DNA of 58,026 bases from Spirochaetaceae bacterium (GTDB lineage: Bacteria > Spirochaetota > Spirochaetia > Treponematales > Breznakiellaceae). Both the position numbers and the translations under genes were made by a program. Below the pieces are notes generated by a model that was not told the DNA's origin, searched no databases, and was given only the letters and a program-made list of their open reading frames with translations. The stretch covers positions 1 through 58,026 of the forward strand of contig JAISLT010000009.1 in the NCBI GenBank assembly GCA_031277165.1, in the 5' to 3' direction. This document shows positions 34,273 through 43,936 of this stretch, one piece after another (position 1 is the stretch's first letter; each line of letters starts with the position of its first letter).

Positions 34273-36087
34273 ATGAACTCCGAGGAATTACGCTCCAAAT
34301 ACATAGAATTTTTTGTCCGGCACGGCCATGCCCGGATAGAAGGCAAATCCTTAATTCCGGAAAATGACCCCACGGTGCTTTTTACCACCGCGGGGATGCA
34401 TCCCCTGGTGCCCTACCTTTTGGGGGAACCCCACCCGGCGGGGACGCGCCTGGTGGATTACCAGAAGTGTATTCGAACCGGCGACATAGACAGCGTGGGG
34501 GATTCGAGCCACCTAACCTTTTTTGAAATGCTGGGGAACTGGTCCCTGGGGGATTATTTTAAGGACGGGGCCATTAAAATGAGCTTTGAATTCCTTACTT
34601 CCCCCGAATGGCTGGGGATTCCCCTGGAAAAGCTGGGGGTAACGGTTTTTGCGGGGGACGAAAACGCCCCCAGGGACGAGGAATCCGCCGCGGCCTGGAA
34701 GGGGCTGGGAATTCCCCCGGAAAGGATTAGGTACCGGCCCAAGGAGGACAACTGGTGGGGCCCCGCGGGAAGTACCGGCCCCTGTGGCCCGGATTCGGAA
34801 ATGTTCTACGATATTGGCAAAGAACCCTGCGGGCCGGACTGCGGGCCCGGCTGTTCCTGCGGCAAATGGCTTGAAATCTGGAACGACGTGTTTATGCAGT
34901 ACAACAAAACCGAAGATGGCGCTTACGAGCCCCTGGCCCGCAAATGCGTCGATACCGGCATGGGCATAGAGCGGACCGTTACTATCCTAAACGGCAAAAA
35001 ATCCGTCTACGATACGGAAATTTTCACCCCCATAATTTCTGCGGTAATGTCGGTGATGAACCCCGGCGGCTATACCTACGGCGATGACGACCGCAGGGAC
35101 CGGTCGATCCGGATCATCTGCGATCATGTCCGGTCCTCCACCTTTGTGCTGGGGGACCCCAAGGCGTTAAGCCCCTCCAACGTGGGGGCCGGCTATGTAC
35201 TCCGCCGCCTTATACGCCGGGCGGTACGGCATGGCCGGAAGCTTGGCATAGAGAGCCTGGTACCGGTGGCCCAGGCGGTGGTGGACAAGTTCACCGGGCC
35301 CTACCCGGAACTGGCGGCGAACAGGGACTCTATCCTGGGGGAATTAAGGCGGGAGGAGGAAAAATTCCTTGAAACCCTTCAAAAGGGCGAGCACGAATTC
35401 GAAAAACTCCTGCCCAATCTGTTAAAGGATCCCAAAAAGCTTATGTCGGGACGGCTGGCGTTTAAACTCTACGATACCTACGGCTTTCCCATCGAACTTA
35501 CCGAAGAAGTAGCCCTGGAAAGGGGGCTTAGGGTAAACCGCGCCGAATTTGACGAAGCCTTTAAAAAACACCAGGAACTTTCCAAGGCCCAGGGGGGTCA
35601 GGTTTTTAAGGGAGGCCTGGTAGATCAGGGTGAAATGGCCGTTAAGTACCATACCGCCACCCACCTGCTCCACAGGGCCCTGCGGATGGTTCTGGGGGAT
35701 CATGTGGCCCAAAGGGGCTCCAACATTACCGCGGAACGGATGCGGTTTGATTTTTCCCACCCCGCCCCCATGACGGTACAGGAGCTTAAAAAGGTCGAGG
35801 ATATTGTCAACGGGCAGATCGCCCAGGACCTGCCGGTGACCATGGAAGTGATGAGCCTGGACAAGGCCCTGGCCGCCGGGGCCATAGCCCTGTTCGGCGA
35901 AAAATACGAATCCCAGGTAAAGGTCTATACCGTAGGCAAAAGCTCCGCCGATTTTTTTTCCAAAGAAGTCTGCGGGGGCCCCCATGTGGAACGCACCGGC
36001 GGCATGGGCCGCTTTAAAATTCAGAAGGAACAGTCCTCTTCCGCCGGGGTCCGGCGGATCCGGGCGGTGCTGGAACCGGCCGGTTAA
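34273..36087 (+). CDS. alaS: Alanyl-tRNA synthetase, short form
   Basis: 604 residues against about 870 for typical bacterial AlaRS. The class II core starts LRSKYIEFFVRHGHARI and includes the TTAGMHPLVPYLLGEPHP region and RTGDIDSVGDSSHLTFFEML. The editing domain shows HTATHLLHRAL (zinc-binding HxxxH) and CGGPHVERTGGMG. The protein ends soon after SSSAGVRRIRAVLEPAG, so the C-terminal DHHA1/C-Ala domain is absent. Borrelia AlaRS is likewise about 600 residues, so this looks like a spirochaete trait, not a truncation. A longer frame to 34180 was rejected because the TATTAT box ends six bases before the 34273 ATG. Confidence 0.95.
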   Translation: MNSEELRSKYIEFFVRHGHARIEGKSLIPENDPTVLFTTAGMHPLVPYLLGEPHPAGTRLVDYQKCIRTGDIDSVGDSSHLTFFEMLGNWSLGDYFKDGAIKMSFEFLTSPEWLGIPLEKLGVTVFAGDENAPRDEESAAAWKGLGIPPERIRYRPKEDNWWGPAGSTGPCGPDSEMFYDIGKEPCGPDCGPGCSCGKWLEIWNDVFMQYNKTEDGAYEPLARKCVDTGMGIERTVTILNGKKSVYDTEIFTPIISAVMSVMNPGGYTYGDDDRRDRSIRIICDHVRSSTFVLGDPKALSPSNVGAGYVLRRLIRRAVRHGRKLGIESLVPVAQAVVDKFTGPYPELAANRDSILGELRREEEKFLETLQKGEHEFEKLLPNLLKDPKKLMSGRLAFKLYDTYGFPIELTEEVALERGLRVNRAEFDEAFKKHQELSKAQGGQVFKGGLVDQGEMAVKYHTATHLLHRALRMVLGDHVAQRGSNITAERMRFDFSHPAPMTVQELKKVEDIVNGQIAQDLPVTMEVMSLDKALAAGAIALFGEKYESQVKVYTVGKSSADFFSKEVCGGPHVERTGGMGRFKIQKEQSSSAGVRRIRAVLEPAG

Positions 36088-36126
36088 GCGCTGGTTTTTG
36101 CAGTAAATCTGTGGTAGGGTAGGGTT

Positions 36127-37230
36127 ATGAAACGTTTTATATTATTTGGATGGATTTTTTTTACGCTGGCCGGCCTGTGCTTTGGGCAGATTGAACTTCA
36201 GGCGGTGGCTATTGTCCGGCTTTCTAAAACAGAACAGATTACCGTCAAACAATTCAAGGAATATGTAAACTGGCTTTCCATTTCCAAGGCCATGACCACA
36301 CGGAATGCCAACGCCCAGCTTACCGAAACCGAACGGCGGCAGGCCCTGGACGAGCTAAGCAACCAGTTTTTAGCCTGCCAGGCGGCGGAACAGGAAAAAA
36401 TCACCGTCACGGACCGGGAAATAAACCAGTACTTTGATCAAAGCATTAAAAATTTTTCCGAAGGGCTGGGCCAGATGCTGGGACATGCCCCCACGGAAGC
36501 AGAAATAGACACGAACCTGCAAACCAGGACGGGGATGAGCCGGGGAAGCTACCGGGAACTGATGCGGCGGACCCTGATAACCGAAAATTACCTGCGGATT
36601 AAAAAAAAGGCCCTTTTTGACGGGGTAAAACCCCCGGAGGAAACGGAAATTCAAACCGTGTATAACGAGGTAAAGGGCAAAAGTATTTTTGAAAACGGCT
36701 TTACCCGTCCCGACACGGCCCGGGTAAGGATGTTAATGGTTCCGATCCGCAGCGCCGGCGAAAAAAGCGCCGCCCAAACAACGGCAAATAACCTGGCCCG
36801 GCAGATAGGAAACGACGCCGGCAGATTCGACGAAGCGGCCCGGGATTTCCGAAAGCCCAACTCGGGCTACTTAAGCGTGGACAGCTTTGTGTATAAACAC
36901 GAAAGGATACGCCAGGCCCTGGGGGCCAATTTGGTGGACACCGTTTTTGCCCTAAAGCAGGGGGAGGTTTCCCGGCTGGTGGAACGGCCCGACGGTTTTT
37001 ACATTATCAAGGTAATGGAAACCTACCGCGGAAAAGTCCTGGGCCTGGATGACATCTATAATCTGGAAGATCCCGAATCCCGGACGGTGCGGCAGACCAT
37101 TGGCGCCGCCGAAGTTCAGCGGCGGTTTATGCTTACCCTGCAGCAGGCGTCGGAAGAATTGGTGGCGGATCTGCGAAAGCGGGGCAGCGTTCAAGTTCTG
37201 GACGAAACCTATGCCAAAATAACCTGGTAA
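36127..37230 (+). CDS. Parvulin-type (SurA/PpiC-like) peptidyl-prolyl isomerase
   Basis: 367 residues. The signal peptide is MKRFILFGWIFFTLAGLCFG. An N-terminal chaperone-like helical domain follows (about 25-180: VAIVRLSKTEQITVKQFKEY). The parvulin domain (about 190-310) contains ARVRMLMVPIRS, SGYLSVDSFVY, FALKQGEVSRLVERPDGFYI and IKVMETYRGK. It probably assists folding of exported outer-membrane proteins. The gene lies between alaS and nusB, with the nusB ATG overlapping its TAA (TAATG). Confidence 0.9.
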   Translation: MKRFILFGWIFFTLAGLCFGQIELQAVAIVRLSKTEQITVKQFKEYVNWLSISKAMTTRNANAQLTETERRQALDELSNQFLACQAAEQEKITVTDREINQYFDQSIKNFSEGLGQMLGHAPTEAEIDTNLQTRTGMSRGSYRELMRRTLITENYLRIKKKALFDGVKPPEETEIQTVYNEVKGKSIFENGFTRPDTARVRMLMVPIRSAGEKSAAQTTANNLARQIGNDAGRFDEAARDFRKPNSGYLSVDSFVYKHERIRQALGANLVDTVFALKQGEVSRLVERPDGFYIIKVMETYRGKVLGLDDIYNLEDPESRTVRQTIGAAEVQRRFMLTLQQASEELVADLRKRGSVQVLDETYAKITW

Positions 37231-37664
37231 TGGGGTCTCGGCGTAAGGGACGGATTTTGGCATTTCAAGCCCTTTATGCCTGGGGAATAACGGGGAAGCA
37301 CAAGGGCCTGGGGGATCTGCTGGAGTTTCCCTGGCTGGACGCGGAACAGCATAAGACCCTGGGGGATACGGCGGATTTTTCCCGGCTTCTTATTACCGGC
37401 GCGGTGGAACATATAAAAACAATCGACGGCATGATCCGGCAGCATCTGGCCCATTGGGACTTTTCACGGCTTAATCTGGTCGATCTGGCCCTGCTGCGGC
37501 TAAGCATCTACGAGCTGCTGTTCCAGACCGCCGTTCCCCCCTCGGTGGTAATTGACGAAGCGGTGGATATTTCCAAGGAATACGGTTCCGACGATTCCTA
37601 CCGGTTTATTAACGGAGTGCTGGACGGAGTGCGGAAAACAATTCAGGAGGGGACCCATGGATAG
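37230..37664 (+). CDS. nusB: Transcription antitermination factor NusB
   Basis: 144 residues, usual length. NusB binds boxA RNA with S10 during rRNA antitermination. Seen: GRILAFQALYAWGI, HLAHWDFSRLNLVDLALLRLSIYELLF, VVIDEAVDISKEYG and FINGVLDGVRK. (The long central motif spans residues about 72-97.) The start overlaps the SurA-like stop, and the end overlaps the following ATG by 8 bp, so the genes are tightly coupled. Confidence 0.96.
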   Translation: MGSRRKGRILAFQALYAWGITGKHKGLGDLLEFPWLDAEQHKTLGDTADFSRLLITGAVEHIKTIDGMIRQHLAHWDFSRLNLVDLALLRLSIYELLFQTAVPPSVVIDEAVDISKEYGSDDSYRFINGVLDGVRKTIQEGTHG

Positions 37665-39540
37665 CAAATCCGCCGCCCTTCTGCGGGGCGTGTGCCTTTT
37701 GGGGCTTATTGTTTCCCTGGTCCTGGCGGGGGCGCTGTTCCTGTTCGCGTATTTTGGGGGCATCCCGATCCTGCCGGCTCCGGCGGTGCGGGGCGATTCC
37801 TTTACCCAGGCCCTGCAGGACTATGACGCCCGGGTCCTGGAGAATCCCCGCCTGTCTTCCCGGCAGCGGAATGGGCTGCTTGATTCGCTGGAAAAAAAAG
37901 CCCCGGATACGGAAAGCACCCTGTCGGTGTTAAAGCGCCGCCGGGCCCTGGCGCTTCACTCCGAAACGGAGGGGGAACTCTACCTTGCCGCCTATACCGG
38001 CGCCCTGGGCCGGGCCCGCCGGGCCTATCCCTTTTCCGCCCGGGTGGGGGCCCTGGGGGCGGAGTTGATTATCCTAAACAACCGGGGCCAGGCCCTTTCC
38101 GGGGAAGCGGCGGCGGAAATGCAGGAACTGGCGGCCCTGATGTCCCAGGGGGCGCTGCAGGATCTGTCCCTGGCCTTTTCTGTCTACTCCGGCGCCATGG
38201 GCGATCCCGCCGCGGCCCAGCCGCTTCCACGGGAGCTGTTTTCCCTGCTTTGTTCCATTGCCCAGGGGGAAGAACGGGAAAAATACACGGTAAATTACTG
38301 CATTAAAACCCTTTTGGACGGGGATGTCCACGAAGCGGAGATCATGGTTAACGGCCTTTTTGATTCCGGCGGCAGGGTAAGCCCCGAAACCCAGCTTTTT
38401 GGGGGGGAATTTTTCTATGACCATGGGAATTTTTACCGGGCCGCCGAGTTGTTTTCGGCCTTTACCAGCGACCGTTTCCTTGCCCGCCAGGGGGATGCCC
38501 TGTGGCTGGGGGGATTTATCGAGCAGGCCCGGGGATTATGGAAGATAGCCGCCGCTTCCGGCGAGGGAAGAACCGGGCAGTTCCAAGGAAACCCGGACCA
38601 ATCCGCCGGGGATCCGGGCCGCCGGCCCATGGAGGAATCGGATCCTCCGGCGGTAAGGGCCCGGGTTCTTTACAACCTGGCTTCCAGCGCCGGGGATGCC
38701 CAGGAAGAGGGACAATGGCTGGAACAGCTCTTTGCTTCGGACTCCCAGGATCCTCCGGGGCGAATTTTTGCGGTTATCCGGTATTCCCGGCTTGTGCCCC
38801 CGGCGCAGGCCCTAAGGATCCTGGACCAGACCGATCAAACCGAAGGGCTCTTTGCCCTGGAACTGCTGCGAAGAAAGAGCGAAGACTGGACCGTGGATCG
38901 CACGGTGGCCGAGACCTGGCTGCTTCTTAACGGCCATCCCCAGGACGGAAGGCTGTTTGAATGGGCCGCCTGGTACTTTACTTTTCAACGCCGTTACGAG
39001 GAAGCGGCCATGGTCCTGCGTAATGCGGGGATCAACCGGGTGGAAGGCCCCTGGTCGGCTTTGCACCGGGCCTTTGCCCGGATGCGGGAACGGAACCTGG
39101 AGGAAGCGGAAAAGATCCTGCGGAGCATAGTCCGGGCGCCCCAGGAAGGCCGGAGCCAAAGCGCCCCAGGCCGCAGGCAGCAGCCCCTGTGGCAGGCCGG
39201 CGCAAACCTGGGCCTTGTGCTGGATATGGGACAAAAGCCCCAGGAAGCCCTGCAGTACTACGAAATTGCCATGGCCCAGCTTTCCGGGGGCGGCCGGCTT
39301 TTTGCCCAGGGAAATTCCGGCGAAGAAGCCCGGACCGGCCAGGGCATACCCGCGGCAGGAACTTCCCTGGAAAGACGGGACGCCTCCCGGGTGCAGACCC
39401 GGATTGCGGGGATCCTCCGGCTCCTGGGAAGGGAACAGGACAGCCTGCGGGCCCTGGATTATGCCCTGGACCTGGATCCGGAAAACCTCGAGGCATCCTT
39501 AGAAAAGCGCCGCCTGGACAGCAGCCAAAGGTTCCAGTAA
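37657..39540 (+). CDS. TPR-repeat membrane-anchored protein
   Basis: 627 residues from the ATG at 37657, which overlaps the end of nusB; an upstream extension to 37552 lies inside nusB. An N-terminal membrane helix (about 8-32: GVCLLGLIVSLVLAGALFLF) anchors a long series of helical TPR-like repeats, visible for example at EAAMVLRNAGI, NLEEAEKILRSIV and DSLRALDYALDLDPENLEAS near the C-terminus. Low-complexity Gly/Pro/Arg insertions occur near residue 320 and near 565. Spirochaete conserved position: nusB - TPR - groES. The function is unknown; TPR proteins mediate protein complexes. Confidence 0.8.
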   Translation: MDSKSAALLRGVCLLGLIVSLVLAGALFLFAYFGGIPILPAPAVRGDSFTQALQDYDARVLENPRLSSRQRNGLLDSLEKKAPDTESTLSVLKRRRALALHSETEGELYLAAYTGALGRARRAYPFSARVGALGAELIILNNRGQALSGEAAAEMQELAALMSQGALQDLSLAFSVYSGAMGDPAAAQPLPRELFSLLCSIAQGEEREKYTVNYCIKTLLDGDVHEAEIMVNGLFDSGGRVSPETQLFGGEFFYDHGNFYRAAELFSAFTSDRFLARQGDALWLGGFIEQARGLWKIAAASGEGRTGQFQGNPDQSAGDPGRRPMEESDPPAVRARVLYNLASSAGDAQEEGQWLEQLFASDSQDPPGRIFAVIRYSRLVPPAQALRILDQTDQTEGLFALELLRRKSEDWTVDRTVAETWLLLNGHPQDGRLFEWAAWYFTFQRRYEEAAMVLRNAGINRVEGPWSALHRAFARMRERNLEEAEKILRSIVRAPQEGRSQSAPGRRQQPLWQAGANLGLVLDMGQKPQEALQYYEIAMAQLSGGGRLFAQGNSGEEARTGQGIPAAGTSLERRDASRVQTRIAGILRLLGREQDSLRALDYALDLDPENLEASLEKRRLDSSQRFQ

Positions 39541-39546
39541 AACGCC

Positions 39547-39575
39547 TTGACGTACCGGCTTAGTTTTTTTATATT
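39547..39575 (+). promoter_or_regulatory. groES promoter
   Basis: TTGACG (39547-39552), 17-bp spacer, TATATT (39570-39575). Confidence 0.65.
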
Positions 39576-39595
39576 AGATGCAATCCAACTAATAT
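39571..39595 (+). promoter_or_regulatory. Inverted repeat over the groES -10 box
   Basis: ATATTAG-N11-CTAATAT, a perfect 7-bp dyad covering the -10 box and the likely start site. It is not CIRCE (different sequence, spacer 11 not 9). Candidate operator for a heat-shock repressor. Confidence 0.5.
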
Positions 39596-39619
39596 TATAT
39601 TTGTCATCAGGAGGAAGAT

Positions 39620-39892
39620 ATGAAGGTTAAACCCTTAGCAGACCGGGTTATCGTGAAGCTCGAAAAGAATGAGGCTAAAACCGCCGGTGGAATTATTATT
39701 CCCGACACGGCCCAGGAAAAGACACAGCAGGGTACGGTTGTAGAGGTGGGACCGGGAACGGAAAAAGAAAAAATCACCGTAAAAGCCGGAGACAAGGTGA
39801 TGTACGATAAATACGCCGGAACCCAAATCAAAATCGACGGAGTAGAACATCTGATCCTTAAAATGCAGGATGTGGTGGCGATTATCGAATAG
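39620..39892 (+). CDS. groES: Co-chaperonin GroES
   Basis: 90 residues. Starts MKVKPLADRVIVKLEKNEAK, with the mobile loop TAGGIIIPDTAQEKTQQGTV and the C-terminal ILKMQDVVAIIE. It caps GroEL. It is separate from groEL, which lies at 50085. GGAGGAAG is the ribosome site. It is preceded by its own promoter and a dyad. Confidence 0.98.
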   Translation: MKVKPLADRVIVKLEKNEAKTAGGIIIPDTAQEKTQQGTVVEVGPGTEKEKITVKAGDKVMYDKYAGTQIKIDGVEHLILKMQDVVAIIE

Positions 39893-39900
39893 ATTCCACG

Positions 39901-39980
39901 GCGGCTTTAGAGTTTCAAACGGAACTGCTCCAAAACGGTAGTTTTGGAGCAGTTCAAATAGCAAATTTTGAAGCCGCATG
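39901..39980 (+). repeat. 80-nt nested palindrome
   Basis: Outer arms GCGGCTT (39901) and AAGCCGC (ending about 39980) enclose a perfect 15-bp stem GAACTGCTCCAAAAC / GTTTTGGAGCAGTTC (39922-39955) with loop GGTA. It lies just past groES. It might be a transcript 3'-end structure or a mobile palindromic element. Confidence 0.65.
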
Positions 39981-40043
39981 GTTCTTCCGGTGATACTGCT
40001 GCTGTCCGGACTGCTGCGCTTCGGCACATTTCCATGAAATTTT

Positions 40044-40082
40044 GCGCCGGAGCACAGTGTAAACTGCCGGCGCCGGGTTTTT
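40044..40082 (+). terminator. Weak terminator after groES
   Basis: GCGCCGG (40044-40050) can pair with CCGGCGC (40067-40073), with TTTTT soon after. Moderate evidence only. Confidence 0.4.
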
Positions 40083-40167
40083 GTGTCATAATGACCCGCA
40101 AATGGTCCGGTTTTTCAACCGTGTGTCAAAATAGCTCAAAATCTTAGGCAGAGCAAGAAACTATACC

Positions 40168-40214
40168 CTCCGTAACGGAGATAGCTCTTCATTTAATTCC
40201 TTATATAATAAGGA
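40168..40214 (+). promoter_or_regulatory. Palindromes upstream of the sigma-54 promoter (candidate activator sites)
   Basis: CTCCGTAACGGAG (40168-40180, centred about 110 bp before the start site) and TCCTTATATAATAAGGA (40198-40214). Their spacing suits binding of a bacterial enhancer-binding protein. Inference from position and symmetry. Confidence 0.4.
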
Positions 40215-40256
40215 CTTACAATAAAGTTTACGAATTTCCCTCAATTTTTAACCACT

Positions 40257-40272
40257 TGGCACGGAATTTGCT
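40257..40272 (+). promoter_or_regulatory. Sigma-54 (RpoN) promoter
   Basis: TGGCAC (40257-40262) - 5 bp - TTGCT (40268-40272), an exact match to the -24/-12 consensus TGGCAC-N5-TTGCW. The predicted start is near 40283, giving a leader of about 100 nt that holds an ACCGG/CCGGT hairpin. Confidence 0.85.
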
Positions 40273-40381
40273 TACCTAATAATGAAAGGATGTGATAACC
40301 GGCCAAAAACCGGTTTTAGGGGTTTAGGCGCAAAGCGCAAAAACTATCGGAAGACAAGGTAAGAAGCACACGGAGGCAGAC

Positions 40382-41236
40382 ATGACCGCGACGAAAAGAA
40401 AGACCGGTACGAAGAATGACAAGAACACCCTGGCCATGTATCTAAGGGAGATTAATAACATCCCCCTTTTGACCAGAGACGAGGAAGAAAAATGCGCCAG
40501 AGAGGCTGTCGCAGGAAACCTGGCGGCTCAGCATAAGCTGGTCAGCGCAAATTTGCGTTTTGTGGTAAATGTGGCAAAAAAATATCAGGGCCAGGGCATA
40601 CCCCTGGAGGATCTGATTGGCGAAGGAAATCTGGGGCTGCTTAACGCCATTAAACGGTACAATGTTGATAAGGGATACCATTTTATCTCCTACGCCGTAT
40701 GGTGGATTAGGCAGGCTATTTTAAAGGCCATCTGCGAAAAATCCAGGATGATCCGGCTGCCCCTGAATAGGGCCAATGAGCTGGTACAGATTGAAAAGGC
40801 ACGGCGGCTGGTGCAGGAGGGGGAATCGGAGCTGAAAGAAGTGGCCCGGCTTCTGGATATGGATGTGGGCCATGTGGAGGATCTGCTGATGATCTCCCGG
40901 GATATGGTATCCCTGGAAAATCCGATTTACAACGAGAAGGATTCTTCCACCATGGGGGATTTTATCGAAGCGGTGCATTACCAGACCCCGGAAGCGCATG
41001 CCATGGATGCGGTGATGCACGACGACATTGAACTTGTCCTGGGCAATCTGGACAAGAAGGAGGCGGATGTTATCCGCTTCCGCTACGGCCTTGGAAACAG
41101 GCCGCCCCTTTCCTTAAAAGAAATAGGGGACCACTTTAATCTTACTAAAGAACGGATCCGGCAGATTGAAAAAAAGGCCCTTATCCGGCTGCAGCGCACG
41201 GCCTCCCGCAGGGTACTGGAAACGTATGTGGCATGA
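40382..41236 (+). CDS. Group-2 sigma-70-family sigma factor (RpoS/RpoD-like)
   Basis: 284 residues. There is no region 1.1; region 1.2 starts NTLAMYLREINNIPLLTRDE. Region 2 shows AQHKLVSANLRFVVNVAKKY, PLEDLIGEGNLGLLNAIKRY and FISYAVWWIRQAIL. Region 4 ends with SLKEIGDHFNLTKERIRQIE. This is the pattern of non-essential sigma factors such as RpoS or the T. pallidum sigma-43. It has a GGAGG ribosome site and follows a sigma-54 promoter, implying an RpoN-to-sigma cascade like that of Borrelia. clpB begins 27 bp downstream and is probably cotranscribed. Confidence 0.93.
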   Translation: MTATKRKTGTKNDKNTLAMYLREINNIPLLTRDEEEKCAREAVAGNLAAQHKLVSANLRFVVNVAKKYQGQGIPLEDLIGEGNLGLLNAIKRYNVDKGYHFISYAVWWIRQAILKAICEKSRMIRLPLNRANELVQIEKARRLVQEGESELKEVARLLDMDVGHVEDLLMISRDMVSLENPIYNEKDSSTMGDFIEAVHYQTPEAHAMDAVMHDDIELVLGNLDKKEADVIRFRYGLGNRPPLSLKEIGDHFNLTKERIRQIEKKALIRLQRTASRRVLETYVA

Positions 41237-41263
41237 GCTTTATTCTGTCTTTGAAGGTACAAA

Positions 41264-43876
41264 ATGGATTACGAAAAATTTACCATCAAAGCCCAGGACG
41301 CCTTAAACGAAGCTACCGCCATTGCACAGCGGGGCGATCATTCACAGGTTGAAACCGAGCATATCCTTAAGGCCCTGTTGGAACAGGACGAGGGCATTGC
41401 AGGGCCCCTGGTCGAGCGGATAGGGGCCAACCCCGCCCAGCTTTTACAGGAAACGGATATGTTGATCGCCGCCGTTCCCAAGGTCTACGGCGAGGCGGCC
41501 CAGCTTTATTTTTCCAGCGCCGCCGGAAAAGTCCTGGCCAAGGCCGAGGCGGAAGCGGCCGCCCTAAAGGACGAATTTGTTTCGGCGGAACATATACTTA
41601 TTGCCATTGCCGCCTCGGACGGGAAGACGGGGGATGTTTTAAAGCGCGCCGGGATCAACAAACAGGCGATACTTGCCGCCCTTAAGACGGTCCGGGGAAA
41701 CCAGCGGGTTACCGATCAAAACCCCGAAGAAAAGTACCAGGTACTGGAAAAGTACTGCCGGGATCTTACCGCCCTGGCCCGGCAGGAAAAGCTCGATCCG
41801 GTCATAGGCCGGGACGAAGAGATCCGCCGGGTAATGCAGGTGCTGTCCCGGCGGACAAAAAATAACCCTGTCCTTATCGGTGAACCGGGGGTGGGAAAGA
41901 CCGCCATCGCCGAGGGCCTGGCCCGGCGGATCGTCGCCGGTGACGTGCCCGAGGGCCTTAAGGGGAAAAAGCTCCTGGCCCTGGATTTGGGGGCCCTGGT
42001 GGCGGGGGCAAAATTCCGGGGAGAATTTGAGGAGCGGCTTAAGGCGGTGATCCACGAAGTCCAGGCCGCGGAGGGGAAGATTATCCTCTTTATCGACGAG
42101 CTCCATACCCTGGTGGGGGCGGGGGCCGCCGAGGGCGCCACCGATGCGAGCAATCTGTTAAAGCCCGCCCTGGCCCGGGGGGAACTGCGCTGTATCGGGG
42201 CCACCACCCTGGATGAGTACCGTAAACATATCGAAAAAGATGCCGCCCTGGAACGGCGGTTCCAGCAGGTCTATACCGCCGAACCCACCGTGGAAGATAC
42301 CATTGCCATACTCCGGGGTCTGCAGGAACGCTACGAGGTTCACCACGGCGTGCGGATCAAGGACGAGGCGCTGGTTGCCGCCGCGTCCCTGTCGGACCGG
42401 TATATCACAAGCCGTTTTCTCCCCGACAAGGCCATTGACCTGGTGGACGAGGCGGCAAGCCGGCTTAAGATGGAACTGGACAGCCGGCCCACGGAGCTGG
42501 ATAAGCTGGAGCGGAAACTGCTGCAGCTTTCTATCGAAAAGCAGGCCCTGGCCCGGGAGGAAGATCCCGCCTCTAAGGACAGGCTTGGCAAGCTGGAAAA
42601 GGAAATTGCCGATACCGCTTCCGAGCGGGATGCAATGAAGGCCCGCTGGGAAGGGGAGAAAAAGGACATAGAAAAGATCCGGGCAATTAAGCAGCAGATA
42701 GAGGAACTTAAAATAGAGGAAACCCGCTGGGAACGGGAGGGGAACCTTTCCAAGGCGGCGGAGGTTAAACACGGGAGAATCCCCGAGGCCCAGAAAAAGC
42801 TTAAGGCCCTGGCTGATCAGATGGAAAAAAAGCGGAATGCCGCAAACGGCGACGGTACAAACGGCGCCGCCGCGGCGCTGCTTAGGGAAGAGGTCAGCGA
42901 AGAAGACATAGCCCAGGTGGTAAGCACCTGGACGGGGATCCCCGTGTCGAAGATGCTTAAGGGAGAACTGCAAAAATTCCTGGAACTGGAAAAAGTTCTG
43001 GAACAGCGGGTGGTGGGCCAGGATGCCGCTGTGGCCGCCGTGGCCGATGCGATCCGGCGGAATAAGGCGGGACTTTCCGATGCCGCCCGTCCCCTGGGAA
43101 GCTTCTTGTTCCTGGGCCCCACCGGGGTCGGCAAAACGGAGCTGGCAAAGACCCTGGCGGACTTTTTGTTTAACGACGAAAAGGCCCTTACCCGGATAGA
43201 CATGAGCGAGTACGGGGAAAAACACTCGGTAAGCCGGCTTATCGGCGCCCCGCCGGGTTATGTGGGCTATGAGCAGGGGGGGCAGCTTACCGAGGCGGTG
43301 CGCCGCAGGCCCTACAGCGTGATCCTGTTCGATGAAATCGAAAAGGCCCACCCGGAGGTGTTTAATGTATTCCTCCAGATACTTGACGACGGAAGGCTTA
43401 CCGACGGACAGGGCCGGGTGGTGGATTTTAAGAACGTGATCATTATTATGACAAGCAACCTGGGATCCGATCTGATCCTTGGTGCAAAAAAACAGGACGA
43501 GGTAAAATCCGCCCTGACTGAACTTTTAAAGCAGAGCTTTCGCCCGGAATTCCTAAACCGTATTGACGAAACGGTGATCTTTAACCGCCTGGGAAAGGAC
43601 GAAATCGGAAAGATTGTGGACATTCAGCTTACCCGTCTTGCGGAGCGCCTTGCCGAACGGAAAATTACCCTTAAGCTCAGCTCCGCCGCTAAGGCCTGGC
43701 TTGCCGGCCGGGGTTTCGATCCCCTCTTTGGCGCCAGGCCCCTTAAGCGGACGATCCAGGCTGAACTGGAAAACCCCCTGGCAAAGGCGATAATTGCCGG
43801 CAAAGTTACCGAGGGGGATACGGTAAGCGCCGACAGTACCGAAAAGGGGCTGACCTTTAAAAAGACCGGAAAGTAG
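41264..43876 (+). CDS. clpB: Disaggregase ClpB
   Basis: 870 residues. Hsp100 AAA+ ring that resolves aggregates with DnaK. Domains: N-domain 1-150; first AAA+ (Walker [10 protein letters not shown] about 208, Walker B ILFIDELH); middle coiled-coil domain about 400-530; second AAA+ (Walker [10 protein letters not shown] about 626, Walker [11 protein letters not shown]); C-terminal small domain. A sigma-54-driven message would couple ClpB to the upstream sigma factor. Confidence 0.98.
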   Translation: MDYEKFTIKAQDALNEATAIAQRGDHSQVETEHILKALLEQDEGIAGPLVERIGANPAQLLQETDMLIAAVPKVYGEAAQLYFSSAAGKVLAKAEAEAAALKDEFVSAEHILIAIAASDGKTGDVLKRAGINKQAILAALKTVRGNQRVTDQNPEEKYQVLEKYCRDLTALARQEKLDPVIGRDEEIRRVMQVLSRRTKNNPVLIGEPGVGKTAIAEGLARRIVAGDVPEGLKGKKLLALDLGALVAGAKFRGEFEERLKAVIHEVQAAEGKIILFIDELHTLVGAGAAEGATDASNLLKPALARGELRCIGATTLDEYRKHIEKDAALERRFQQVYTAEPTVEDTIAILRGLQERYEVHHGVRIKDEALVAAASLSDRYITSRFLPDKAIDLVDEAASRLKMELDSRPTELDKLERKLLQLSIEKQALAREEDPASKDRLGKLEKEIADTASERDAMKARWEGEKKDIEKIRAIKQQIEELKIEETRWEREGNLSKAAEVKHGRIPEAQKKLKALADQMEKKRNAANGDGTNGAAAALLREEVSEEDIAQVVSTWTGIPVSKMLKGELQKFLELEKVLEQRVVGQDAAVAAVADAIRRNKAGLSDAARPLGSFLFLGPTGVGKTELAKTLADFLFNDEKALTRIDMSEYGEKHSVSRLIGAPPGYVGYEQGGQLTEAVRRRPYSVILFDEIEKAHPEVFNVFLQILDDGRLTDGQGRVVDFKNVIIIMTSNLGSDLILGAKKQDEVKSALTELLKQSFRPEFLNRIDETVIFNRLGKDEIGKIVDIQLTRLAERLAERKITLKLSSAAKAWLAGRGFDPLFGARPLKRTIQAELENPLAKAIIAGKVTEGDTVSADSTEKGLTFKKTGK

Positions 43877-43936
43877 GCCGTTCCACAAAAAGGCCGGGAG
43901 TGAGGCGAAGTTCCGTTCCCAGGGGCGGCCGGATCT

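Larger units (their letters stand above)
39893..40381. other. 489-bp regulatory intergenic region before the sigma factor gene
   Basis: Holds an 80-nt nested palindrome, a weak terminator, two smaller palindromes and the sigma-54 promoter, each listed separately. No ORF of note. Confidence 0.7.

Noticed and set aside
39571-39595. CIRCE element at groES
   Set aside because: The dyad is ATATTAG-N11-CTAATAT, not TTAGCACTC-N9-GAGTGCTAA.
42158-43351. 397-residue minus-strand frame within clpB
   Set aside because: Antisense to ClpB AAA+ domains; composition not protein-like.
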